Assembly (NCBI RefSeq): GCF_011044495.1 | Contig: NZ_CP049143.1 | Location: forward strand, 7,874,001 to 7,938,000 | Source: Roseimicrobium sp. ORNL1 | Lineage (GTDB): Bacteria; Verrucomicrobiota; Verrucomicrobiia; Verrucomicrobiales; Verrucomicrobiaceae | Direction of reading: 5' to 3' | Length of the DNA stretch: 64,000 nucleotides | Part shown: positions 44,244-51,603 of the stretch, piece by piece | How the letters are laid out: each line of letters opens with the position of its first letter | Numbering within the stretch: position 1 is the stretch's first letter | Position numbers and translations under genes: made by a program | The notes under the pieces: generated by a model | Told to the model about the DNA's origin: nothing | Database searches by the model: none | Seen by the model: only the letters and a program-made list of their open reading frames with translations

Positions 44244-44280
44244 GGAATGGCCGCAAAAGAACGCAAAGGGCGCAAAAAGG
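44244..44280. repeat. Outer inverted repeat, left copy (GCCGCAAAAGAACGCA type)
   Basis: A 37-base A- and GC-rich repeat holding GCCGCAAAAGAACGCA and CGCAAAAA. Its reverse complement recurs at 44739-44776 with only a few differences. Each copy contains two related direct sub-units around (A)ACGCAAAR. Confidence 0.75.
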
Positions 44281-44360
44281 TTGGAGTGGTGGGGATCGGG
44301 GTGGTTATGCGTAGTTTGTACGGTGGGTCTATTTTATGCGGTGTGTTTCAGCTTGGTGCG

Positions 44361-44681
44361 CGTCTCGTGAGATGAAAACACGATGGCGGGTGGTGTAGTC
44401 TTTTGGCGTGCCACCTTGCGCGCAGCGCCTTGGAATGCGTGTGCGAAGCACCGCTTTGAAAGAAGTGGTTTGGTGTTCTTGTTTCCTGATGGCTTCGATA
44501 GGAAAGTCGTGTGGTGTTGTGAGGTGGGCGGATGATGGATGTTGGTTGCGCAATAAGGGTGGGATATAACGAACTCGCTCCGTTCAAAGCGGTGCGTCGC
44601 ACCGCACTCCAAGGCGCTGCGCGCAAGGTGGTGACTTGAGGAGACGCATCAGACGACCAGTGCCGGTCATCTCACGAGACG
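44361..44681. mobile_element. 321-base palindromic (MITE-like) element
   Basis: The ends are perfect 14-base inverted repeats, CGTCTCGTGAGATG at 44361-44374 and its complement at 44668-44681. The innermost 50 bases of the left arm (44411-44460) match the complement of 44583-44631 with about five differences. The segments between are equal in length but diverged, so the arms are each about 100 bases around a 122-base centre. No transposase and no clear target duplication is seen. It is probably a non-autonomous element or a large regulatory hairpin. Confidence 0.55.
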
Positions 44682-44738
44682 TTTTGCGGAGTTCAGCAAT
44701 GTGCGAGACCGACATGCTCGAGCTTCGAAGCCTGAATC

Positions 44739-44776
44739 CCTTTTTTGCGTTCTCTGCGTTCTTTTGCGGCTATTCC
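44739..44776. repeat. Outer inverted repeat, right copy
   Basis: The reverse complement of the 37-base repeat at 44244-44280. It lies on the other side of the palindromic element, 115 bases before the GspK-like ATG. Confidence 0.75.
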
Positions 44777-44891
44777 CTTCCGATGCTGCCTCCGCGTGCA
44801 CCCCGCCCTGCACTCTCACATTTTCTCCATATGCAAAAGCAGTCCCGCCGTGGCATCATGCGGGTGCATTCTTATCAAGTCCTCGGACCGC

Positions 44892-45860
44892 ATGCATCTT
44901 TCCTTTTCACATCGAACCCTTTCGCATTCCGTGCCCCTGGCACGGGTGGCGGGTGCGCGTGGCTCGGCGTTGCTCATTGTGCTGTGGGTGGTGGCGCTGC
45001 TGTCATTCATGGTGTTCACCGCGGCGATGATTGTGCGGCAGGATGTGGAGACGACGTGGGCGCGGGAGTCTGTGCAGCGGGCGCGGCAGCTCGCGGAGAT
45101 GGGGATTGCGGTGGCGGCGCACCCGGGGGTGAAGGCGACGGACCCGCTGCTGCGCGCGCAAGTGTCCTCGCGGGAGAGTTATGAGGCGCTACTGTCCACG
45201 GAGGAGTCGAGGTTGCATATCAATTCGCTGCTTACCGAGGAACGCCGCGCGCTGCTGGAGCGCGTGTTCGTGGGGTGGGGGCTGATGGAGTCAGACGCGG
45301 AGACGCTGGTGGACCGGCTGATGGACTGGGCGGACCAGGATGATTTCCAACGGCTGAAGGGTGCGGAGAAATCCCACTATCGCGACCTGGGCATCCCGGG
45401 GCGGCCATACAATCGGAAGATGCGCACGGTGGAGGAGATGTCGCTGGTGGATGGGATGGACATGCTCACGGCGGTGCGCCCGGATTGGCGGGACTGGGTG
45501 ACCTTCCACGGGGGCGGGCAGCTGGACCTGAATGAGGCGCCAGCGGAGTTGATCGCGGTCTTTACAGGAGCGCCGCTGTCGCGGGCGCAGGGACTGGTGG
45601 CGCGTCGCTGGGGGCCGGATGGTCTGGCGCACACCTTGGATGACCTGACCCTGACCTCGGTGGAGGAGGCGCTCGGGAGTCTGGGTGTGGGCGGTGGTGA
45701 GGCGGAGGCGCTCACGCCGATGCTGACGGTAAAGGGAAGCACGACGCGCATCCAGAGCACGGGCCGTGTGGGTGATTATGCGCGCACAGTCGTGGTGGTG
45801 GTGAACAAGAGTGGCGGTCGTCCGCAGATTCTTGAGTGGAAGGAACTCGTGACTGAATGA
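44892..45860 (+). CDS. gspK: Type II secretion minor pseudopilin GspK-like protein
   Basis: A 322-residue protein. After a leader of about 22 residues comes GARGSALLIVLWVVALLSFMVF, a prepilin helix without Glu at +5, as is normal for GspK. The globular part has SRLHINSLLTEERRALLERV (about 105) and QLDLNEAPAELIAVF (about 210), both matching GspK signatures, and a helix-hairpin-helix-like region near 225-260. GspK caps the pseudopilus tip together with GspI and GspJ. ATG 44892 is chosen since earlier in-frame starts add an unlikely leader running into the repeat. It heads a cluster with GspL-, GspM-, PilP/GspC- and GspD-like genes. Confidence 0.85.
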   Translation: MHLSFSHRTLSHSVPLARVAGARGSALLIVLWVVALLSFMVFTAAMIVRQDVETTWARESVQRARQLAEMGIAVAAHPGVKATDPLLRAQVSSRESYEALLSTEESRLHINSLLTEERRALLERVFVGWGLMESDAETLVDRLMDWADQDDFQRLKGAEKSHYRDLGIPGRPYNRKMRTVEEMSLVDGMDMLTAVRPDWRDWVTFHGGGQLDLNEAPAELIAVFTGAPLSRAQGLVARRWGPDGLAHTLDDLTLTSVEEALGSLGVGGGEAEALTPMLTVKGSTTRIQSTGRVGDYARTVVVVVNKSGGRPQILEWKELVTE

Positions 45861-45948
45861 GCGCTTATCACGACGTTACGAAGATGACACTTTTCCAGTA
45901 GGCTATGGACGCGGATTCCAGTAATATAGAAGGTTTCCTCTTACAGGC

Positions 45949-47184
45949 ATGGTTTCCCTCAAGTCGCAGTCCATTCGTATCCCCGGTGAGGAAGAGCGCG
46001 AGCTCTGGCTCAGCGACGCTGCGGGCGTGTGGAAACGCGCGGAGATCCCTGAGAGTCGTGGACCCGCAGGTGGAATGTGGGCTATCGAGTGCCTGGCACT
46101 GGATAGTGCGCCGTTCTGGAGCCTTTCCCCAAAAGGGGCGGATGTGAGCCTGGACGAGACGGCCGCACTGCACTGGGCGGCGCTGGGTCTGGAGGAGGAT
46201 GCACACGGCCGTGCGTGGGCATGCTGGCATATTGACGACGAACGAGGCCAGACGCTGGCAGGCACGGCAGCTCTGACGGGGGCGCCGGGGGACCCGGCCG
46301 CAGGCGCAGGTACAGACTGGCAGGCGTGCATGCCGGAGGCGTTCGACGTGAGCGCGCGGTTTTTCGAGATTCCTTCGAGTGAAATGGCGGTGTGGAAGGA
46401 ACTGGGCCGGTATGTGGTCGCATTCCAGCGGGGTGAGGGCGTGGTGCATTTCTCGGTGTTGCAGAGCCGCGAGCTGAATGCGGATGCGGCGTGGGAGATT
46501 CGGGACCTGGCGCTCTCTCTGGAGGTGCGCGGATTCATTCACGCCCTGCATGGATGCCGCGTGTGGACCCACGCAGGGGATGCCTTCACCAGCACGCTGA
46601 AGGAGGCGCTCGGGGTGCGCGTGCGGTTGGAGACGAAACCGGCGCCGCAACTGCCCAAGGTGGAGGCGGACCTGCTGCCCCCGGAGATGGGCAGACTGCG
46701 TGAGGCGCGTGCCCAGCGGAAGCGTTTGGCGGGCTGGATTGCGATGGCGTGCCTGGCGTATGTGCTCTTCTTCGGAGGCTGGACGGGCCTGCTCTTCCTG
46801 CGTGAATCCAAGCTGGAGCGCACCAACGTGCGACAGGCGCAGCTGACTCCTGAGGTGGAGGCGGTGCGGCAGGCGCAGCAGCGCTGGTACGCGCTGGAGG
46901 CGGCGACGAATCGGGACCTGTATCCCGTGGAACTGTTTCATCAGATCGTGTCCATACTTCCACCGGATGGCATTCGCCTCACGGACTTCAGCCTGGATGA
47001 AGAGAAGATGGTGGTCGCAGGCGAGGCGCGCTCGGTGGAGCTGGCGATGAGATTCGCGAACGACGTGAAAGCGAACCCGGTGCTGAGCCGGTACACGTGG
47101 ATGTTCCCGCAGGAGACTGCGGGTCAGGATGAGCGCGCGCCCTTCCGCGGTGAGGGACACCTCAACGGAGGGAAGCTGCCCTGA
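45949..47184 (+). CDS. gspL: GspL/PilMN-like inner-membrane assembly protein
   Basis: A 411-residue protein. Residues 1-255 are a cytoplasmic region of GspL type with weak actin-like ATPase similarity. A single membrane segment, LAGWIAMACLAYVLFFGGWTG, lies at about 263-285. The C-terminal about 125 residues, with an initial helix (AQLTPEVEAVRQAQQRW) and a ferredoxin-like domain (YPVELFHQIVSILPPDGIRL to KANPVLSRY), match the periplasmic part of GspL/PilN. In secretion systems this protein links the ATPase to the pseudopilus platform. It is 88 bases after gspK and 2 bases before the GspM-like gene. Confidence 0.7.
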   Translation: MVSLKSQSIRIPGEEERELWLSDAAGVWKRAEIPESRGPAGGMWAIECLALDSAPFWSLSPKGADVSLDETAALHWAALGLEEDAHGRAWACWHIDDERGQTLAGTAALTGAPGDPAAGAGTDWQACMPEAFDVSARFFEIPSSEMAVWKELGRYVVAFQRGEGVVHFSVLQSRELNADAAWEIRDLALSLEVRGFIHALHGCRVWTHAGDAFTSTLKEALGVRVRLETKPAPQLPKVEADLLPPEMGRLREARAQRKRLAGWIAMACLAYVLFFGGWTGLLFLRESKLERTNVRQAQLTPEVEAVRQAQQRWYALEAATNRDLYPVELFHQIVSILPPDGIRLTDFSLDEEKMVVAGEARSVELAMRFANDVKANPVLSRYTWMFPQETAGQDERAPFRGEGHLNGGKLP

Positions 47185-47186
47185 CC

Positions 47187-47816
47187 ATGAAGGAGAACGA
47201 ACGCCGACTGCTGATGGTCTTCGTGGTGCTCGCCGCCGTGATGGGCGGGGCAATCCTGTCCCAACGCTTCCTGCAGTGGAGCCACCGCCTGGACCGCTTG
47301 GAGCGTGACCTGGAGCTGGCAAAGATGGAGTCAGACGTGCTCATTGCCCAGGCATCCCTGTGGAAGCAGCGCAGCGAGTGGATCCTGCAGACGCAGCCTG
47401 TGGCCGCAGATTCCTACGATGCAGGCAAGGGCCTGCTGGTACTGAAAGAGGCGGCCGAGCAGGGCGGTATCGAGGTGCTCAAGACCCAGATTGAGCCGGA
47501 AGCGCAGACGGCGTACTACCAGCAGTATGGCGTGACTCTCACCGTGAGGGGTGAGCTGCCGAAAATCCTCGGCTGGATTTACTCCACGCTGGACCCGAGC
47601 GCTTTCATCGTGGTCCCGCGCCTCCGCATCTCTCCAGAGAAGGATGACAAGTCGCAGAATGTGGTCGCGACGGTGACCTTCCAGCGGAGGTTCAATCCCC
47701 AATTCGCCGGCACCGGGGCCGCACCCGCGTCCGTGCTCACGCCCTCGGAGGCCGCCGCTTCCGTACCTGTCCCTGTCAACGCACCTGTCCTGTCTCCGGA
47801 GGTGGGCAATCCATGA
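47187..47816 (+). CDS. gspM: GspM/PilO-like membrane protein
   Basis: A 209-residue bitopic protein. The membrane segment is at residues 8-26 (LLMVFVVLAAVMGGAILS), followed by a heptad-like helix (LDRLERDLELAKMESDVLIA) and a small beta-alpha domain (about 80-180, with VTLTVRGELPKILGWIYSTL). This layout is that of GspM and PilO, which pair with GspL/PilN. The C-terminal tail is Ala/Pro/Val-rich. Sequence identity to known families is not obvious, so the call leans on topology and neighbours. Its stop overlaps the next start by ATGA. Confidence 0.65.
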   Translation: MKENERRLLMVFVVLAAVMGGAILSQRFLQWSHRLDRLERDLELAKMESDVLIAQASLWKQRSEWILQTQPVAADSYDAGKGLLVLKEAAEQGGIEVLKTQIEPEAQTAYYQQYGVTLTVRGELPKILGWIYSTLDPSAFIVVPRLRISPEKDDKSQNVVATVTFQRRFNPQFAGTGAAPASVLTPSEAAASVPVPVNAPVLSPEVGNP

Positions 47817-48688
47817 AGAATCACCGGACCTTTTCTCGTCGCCTTCCGGCGTCGGCCACGCTGGTGGTGGTGATGTTCATGCTCGCGCTCTGCGCCGTGT
47901 ACGTGCAGGCACAGGAGACTTTCGTCGTGCCGGAGCGGTATTCCCAGGACCGGTATGAAGCTGGCTGGATGAAAAATCCCTTCACGCTGAAAACCGCCCC
48001 GGTGATCGCGGAGAAGAAGTCCTTCGCCAAGGACTTGGTGTTGCACAACATCGCGGGGTTGGAGGGGGGGGACGCGCTCGTGGTCCTGGCCAATACGAAG
48101 ACCAAGGAGATGTACCGGCTGAAGAAAAGCGAACCAGCATCCAACGGGATGAAAATCCGCTACGCCGTGATCAAAGATGCACGAAGGGATTCCTACGTGG
48201 AGGTGGAACTGAATGGCGAGTTCGCCGTGTTGCGGCATGACGACGCCTTCCGCAAGCAGATGCTCGCCGGGAATTCGGCCCGGGGAACTCGTGGCAAGGG
48301 CGGCATTGGCGCTGACCCCGGTGCGGGCGGTGCTGAAGGTGCTGGGAAGGATGCCACCGGCCAGTCCGTGGTGACGCCCAACAGTACGGCCCCAAGTGCA
48401 CCGGGCATGGGAGGCGGCCTGCCCGGCGCGAATGCGGGTGCGGGCGGCGGTGCCCGCAACACCACTCCCGGGCCGCCTGTCGAGCGTCCTCAACCGCCGC
48501 GGGGTCCTGGTCCCACACCGCCGATGCTGCGGGACCCGTCGGGTTCAGGCCAGCCGGTGAATATCAGGCCCGGCCCGGCAGGCATGCCGCCGCAGGGCGC
48601 CCCACCCACGCGGCAAGGCAGACGTTTCTTCACCTCCCCCGTGTCTGTCACCAGTGTTGAGGGTGCCCCAACTTCAGCCGCGCCCTAG
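47813..48688 (+). CDS. GspC/PilP-like exported protein with Gly/Pro-rich tail
   Basis: A 291-residue protein with an N-terminal signal or anchor (LPASATLVVVMFMLALCAVY, about 11-30). Residues about 40-145 have MKNPFTLKT, LVLHNIAGLEGGDALVVLAN and SYVEVELNGEFAVL, which recall the HR domain of GspC or PilP that contacts the secretin. From about 150 to the end it is very Gly/Pro/Ala-rich and probably disordered. Its place directly before the secretin gene, as for GspC or PilP, is the best evidence. No PDZ domain is seen. Confidence 0.6.
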   Translation: MKNHRTFSRRLPASATLVVVMFMLALCAVYVQAQETFVVPERYSQDRYEAGWMKNPFTLKTAPVIAEKKSFAKDLVLHNIAGLEGGDALVVLANTKTKEMYRLKKSEPASNGMKIRYAVIKDARRDSYVEVELNGEFAVLRHDDAFRKQMLAGNSARGTRGKGGIGADPGAGGAEGAGKDATGQSVVTPNSTAPSAPGMGGGLPGANAGAGGGARNTTPGPPVERPQPPRGPGPTPPMLRDPSGSGQPVNIRPGPAGMPPQGAPPTRQGRRFFTSPVSVTSVEGAPTSAAP

Positions 48689-48732
48689 CATCCCGTCCGT
48701 CCGTTCACGCGAGCATCACCTCCCCCGCCATC

Positions 48733-51447
48733 ATGCGCGCCCGTTTTCGCCTCTCCCTTCCCTCCCTGCTGACTGTGGCCCTGCTGACCGGGACGCTTCC
48801 GCTCCCCCTTCCCGCCCAGCAGCCGAGACCTCCCGCGCCTCGTGGACCAGGCCCCGGTCCCGTGAGACCGCCCATCCCCGGCAGCAACCCCGGCGCGCCA
48901 GCGGGTTCTGTTTCACCCACCGCGGCAGGCACCGTGGCGGACGAAGGCATCCGCCTGCAGATGCCGGCCGCGCAGATGGGAGATATCGTGGAGCTCTACC
49001 AGCAGCTCACGAAGAAGCGCGTCATCCGCGACCCGAAGCTGGAGGAAGTGACTGTATCCATCGAGACCAGCGGCACCCTCTCGCATGATGAGGCCGTCGA
49101 GTTCATCGAAAAGTCGTTGCTGCTCGCCGGCTACTCCTTCGTCCCCAGCGGGGGGAATATGGTGAAGCTCCTCGCCGCGGACCAGGGCACCATGCCGGCC
49201 CGGGAAGGTGTGCCCATGTTTCTGCGCGCGGAGGAACTGCCGAAGACTGACCAGGTGGTGAGCTACGTTTTGCAGCTCAAGCATCTGGACGCGGAGGAGG
49301 CATCCCAGGCCTTCACACAAATCATCCCGCTGCACTCCTACGGCAGCATCGGCGTGGTGCCGAACAGCCGCAGCCTCGTCATCACGGATAACTCCAACAC
49401 CATCCTCGCCTATGTGGAGCTCGCCCGGCAGGTGGACCTTCCTCCCAGCGAGACCACGAGCAAGACCATCCACCTCAAGCGTGCGGATGTGCTGGAGGTC
49501 ACCGAGCAGCTCGTCGCCCTGATGGGACTGGATCAACCCAATGCCGGCGGTGGCGGGATGTACAGCAAAAGCAGCGCCAGCCGCACACAGACGCCCAGGC
49601 CCGGTGCTACGCCGCCGAACGTCGCACCCCAGGTTGGCAACCCCCAGCAGACCGCCGCCAGAAACGCCGCGCATGTGAACGTGGTGGCCAACGTGGGAAC
49701 GAACAGCGCTGAGAGTGATGCCTCCATTCCGAGGCTTCAACCCATCCCGCGCACAAACAGCCTGCTCGTCATCGCCCGGCCCGTGGACATTGAGTACATG
49801 GAGAGCCTCATCGAGCAGCTGGATGCGGAATCCCCCACCAGCACGATGATGTCGCGCCGGCTGAACTACATCGACCTCACCACGTTCATCGGCATCGCCA
49901 GCAAGGCACTCCTGAGGAACTCACCTGAGGCCGCAGGCCTCGCCGGGGGCGGGGGTGACAGTGGCTCTTCGGGGAACCGCGCTGGCAACAACACGGGTGG
50001 CAATGGTTTCAACTCGTCCGGTTCCATGGGCGGAGGCACCTTTGGTTCACAGGGCGGCGGCGGCACCTTCGGCTCGGGTGGCGGTGGTCTCTATGGCGGC
50101 GGCGGTGGTGGTGGCGGCTTTGGAGCCAGCCTCAGCGGCGGCGGCAGTGGTGGTGGCGGCTTCGGCGGCGGCAGTGGTGCCTCCACCCTGGAGATCACGA
50201 AGCGCGCAGAGAGCGTGCTCATTGGACGCACCCTCGTCATCGTGGATCCTGCGAGCTCGAAGTTCTTCGCCAGCGGCCCGCCTGATGAACTGCGCTTGCT
50301 CAATGAACTGGCCGATGAGCTCGATGTCCGTCCGCGGCAGATTCTTCTCTCCGTGATTATCGGCGAGTTTTCCCTGGGGAACGAGTTCAACTTCGGCCTC
50401 GACTGGATTCAGACCCTGCAAAGCGTCGGTGACAACAGTCTCGTGGGCGGCGTGCTCAAGACCCAGGGCACCGCCTTTGCAGACCTCACGGACTTGGGCA
50501 AGGCCGCAGACTTCCTCCCCGCGCTGGATGGCCTCACCGTCTACGGCCAGATAGGCAAGCACCTCAATGTTTTCCTTCACACGCTGGAGTCCACCAACCG
50601 CTTCCACGTCATGCAGAAGCCCACGGTGACCACGCTGAACCACCAGCCCGCCAGCATCTACATCGGCCAGCAGGTTGCCATCCCCGGCCAGACCTTCACC
50701 ACCGGAGACAACGCCGTGAACAGCGCCGGCATCTACTCCACCACGCAATACATCCCCGTGCGCCTGCAGCTCGATATCGTGCCGCACATTTTCAACGACA
50801 AGGAAATCATGCTCGAGTTCAAGCAGACGAACAACGACATCTCCGGCTTCACCACCATCAGCGGCAACCAGGTGCCGAACATCTCCGAGCAGGGCATGAT
50901 GAATACCCTCATCGTGCCCGACCGCACCACCGTCATGCTCGGCGGACTCATCACCGAGCGTGATAACAACGACAAGAAAGGCCTGCCCTTCCTCATCCGC
51001 GTGCCCGTGCTGAAGCATCTCTTCGGCAACACGAGCAAGAGCAAGGACCGCCGCGAGCTCATGATCTTCGTCCAGCCACGCATCATGGCAGACGGCGCCA
51101 GCCACATCCAGGCACAGTCCGAGTGGAACAAGAACAACGAGAGCTACGATCGCAACAAGCGCTTCGCCGACCCCCAGGATGATACCCCGCTGAACGCCCT
51201 GCCCGCGAGTGATGGCACCGCCGCCACTCCCCTGCTCCCCCTGCCCGGCTGGCGCAGCAACGACGTGCCTCCCACCGAACCCGGCCCCAAGGTCATCCTG
51301 AAGCAAAAGACCACTTCCTCCTCCAAGGCCACCGTGGTGGAAGAGAAACCCACAGCCACCGCTGCCACTGAAGACATTGCCCCGGCATCCTCATCTTCCA
51401 CGAAGACCAAGCACGAGAAGAACAAAGCCGCGCTCAAGACCAAGTAA
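48733..51447 (+). CDS. gspD: Type II secretion system secretin GspD
   Basis: A 904-residue secretin that forms the outer-membrane channel. A Sec signal (LPSLLTVALLTGTLPLPLPA) is followed by a Pro-rich linker, an N0 domain (about 70-140), N1-N3 domains (about 160-400, with SLVITDNSNTILAYVELARQ and IPRTNSLLVIARPVDIEY), a very Gly-rich insertion (about 403-482) and the secretin domain (about 550-785). Its core motifs are VPHIFNDKEIMLEF, NTLIVPDRTTVMLGGLITER and RVPVLKHLFG with ELMIFVQPRIM. The long Lys/Ser/Ala-rich tail to 904 lacks a recognisable pilotin S-domain. It is last in the cluster and convergent with carB. Confidence 0.93.
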   Translation: MRARFRLSLPSLLTVALLTGTLPLPLPAQQPRPPAPRGPGPGPVRPPIPGSNPGAPAGSVSPTAAGTVADEGIRLQMPAAQMGDIVELYQQLTKKRVIRDPKLEEVTVSIETSGTLSHDEAVEFIEKSLLLAGYSFVPSGGNMVKLLAADQGTMPAREGVPMFLRAEELPKTDQVVSYVLQLKHLDAEEASQAFTQIIPLHSYGSIGVVPNSRSLVITDNSNTILAYVELARQVDLPPSETTSKTIHLKRADVLEVTEQLVALMGLDQPNAGGGGMYSKSSASRTQTPRPGATPPNVAPQVGNPQQTAARNAAHVNVVANVGTNSAESDASIPRLQPIPRTNSLLVIARPVDIEYMESLIEQLDAESPTSTMMSRRLNYIDLTTFIGIASKALLRNSPEAAGLAGGGGDSGSSGNRAGNNTGGNGFNSSGSMGGGTFGSQGGGGTFGSGGGGLYGGGGGGGGFGASLSGGGSGGGGFGGGSGASTLEITKRAESVLIGRTLVIVDPASSKFFASGPPDELRLLNELADELDVRPRQILLSVIIGEFSLGNEFNFGLDWIQTLQSVGDNSLVGGVLKTQGTAFADLTDLGKAADFLPALDGLTVYGQIGKHLNVFLHTLESTNRFHVMQKPTVTTLNHQPASIYIGQQVAIPGQTFTTGDNAVNSAGIYSTTQYIPVRLQLDIVPHIFNDKEIMLEFKQTNNDISGFTTISGNQVPNISEQGMMNTLIVPDRTTVMLGGLITERDNNDKKGLPFLIRVPVLKHLFGNTSKSKDRRELMIFVQPRIMADGASHIQAQSEWNKNNESYDRNKRFADPQDDTPLNALPASDGTAATPLLPLPGWRSNDVPPTEPGPKVILKQKTTSSSKATVVEEKPTATAATEDIAPASSSSTKTKHEKNKAALKTK
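50030..50190 (+). repeat. Glycine-codon-rich low-complexity segment in gspD
   Basis: GGC/GGT-rich triplet runs encode a stretch of mostly Gly with Ser, Phe and Tyr inside the secretin N3 region. This is a flexible loop seen in many N3 domains but unusually long here, and the DNA is prone to slippage, so length may vary between strains. Confidence 0.7.
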
Positions 51448-51476
51448 GCACGCAGGCAAGCGAGCCTCCCAGGGAG

Positions 51477-51583
51477 GGGCGACTTCAGTCGCCCACTTCT
51501 CGCGCTTCGAGCGCTGGACCATCAGTGGATCTCCAACAGGCAGATCTGTCCGTCCTCCTCGTCCACGCGATGCCTGGACGAGG
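51477..51583. other. Two hairpins between gspD and carB
   Basis: GGGCGACT/AGTCGCCC at 51477-51494 and CCTCGTCCA/TGGACGAGG at 51557-51583 lie between the convergent genes. The second is flanked by A-rich sequence on the plus strand, so on the minus strand T-rich sequence precedes rather than follows it. They may end both transcripts, though neither is canonical. Confidence 0.5.
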
Positions 51584-51603
51584 GGAAGACAAAAACAAAC
51601 CGA

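Larger units (their letters stand above)
44237..44891. other. Intergenic region occupied by nested inverted repeats
   Basis: 655 bases between the redoxin gene and the GspK-like gene. It is filled by nested inverted repeats described separately, and base composition (runs of GGTG/TGG) differs from both neighbours. Short frames on the minus strand here overlap each other in several frames and are not accepted as genes. Confidence 0.6.

Noticed and set aside
44329-44626. Three overlapping minus-strand frames of 74-92 codons in the inverted-repeat region
   Set aside because: They overlap in different frames, follow the repeat arms and have no signal or domain. They look like by-products of the palindromic element.
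44745-44891. Earlier start for the GspK-like gene at 44745
   Set aside because: It would run through the outer inverted repeat and add 49 residues without similarity ahead of the prepilin leader.
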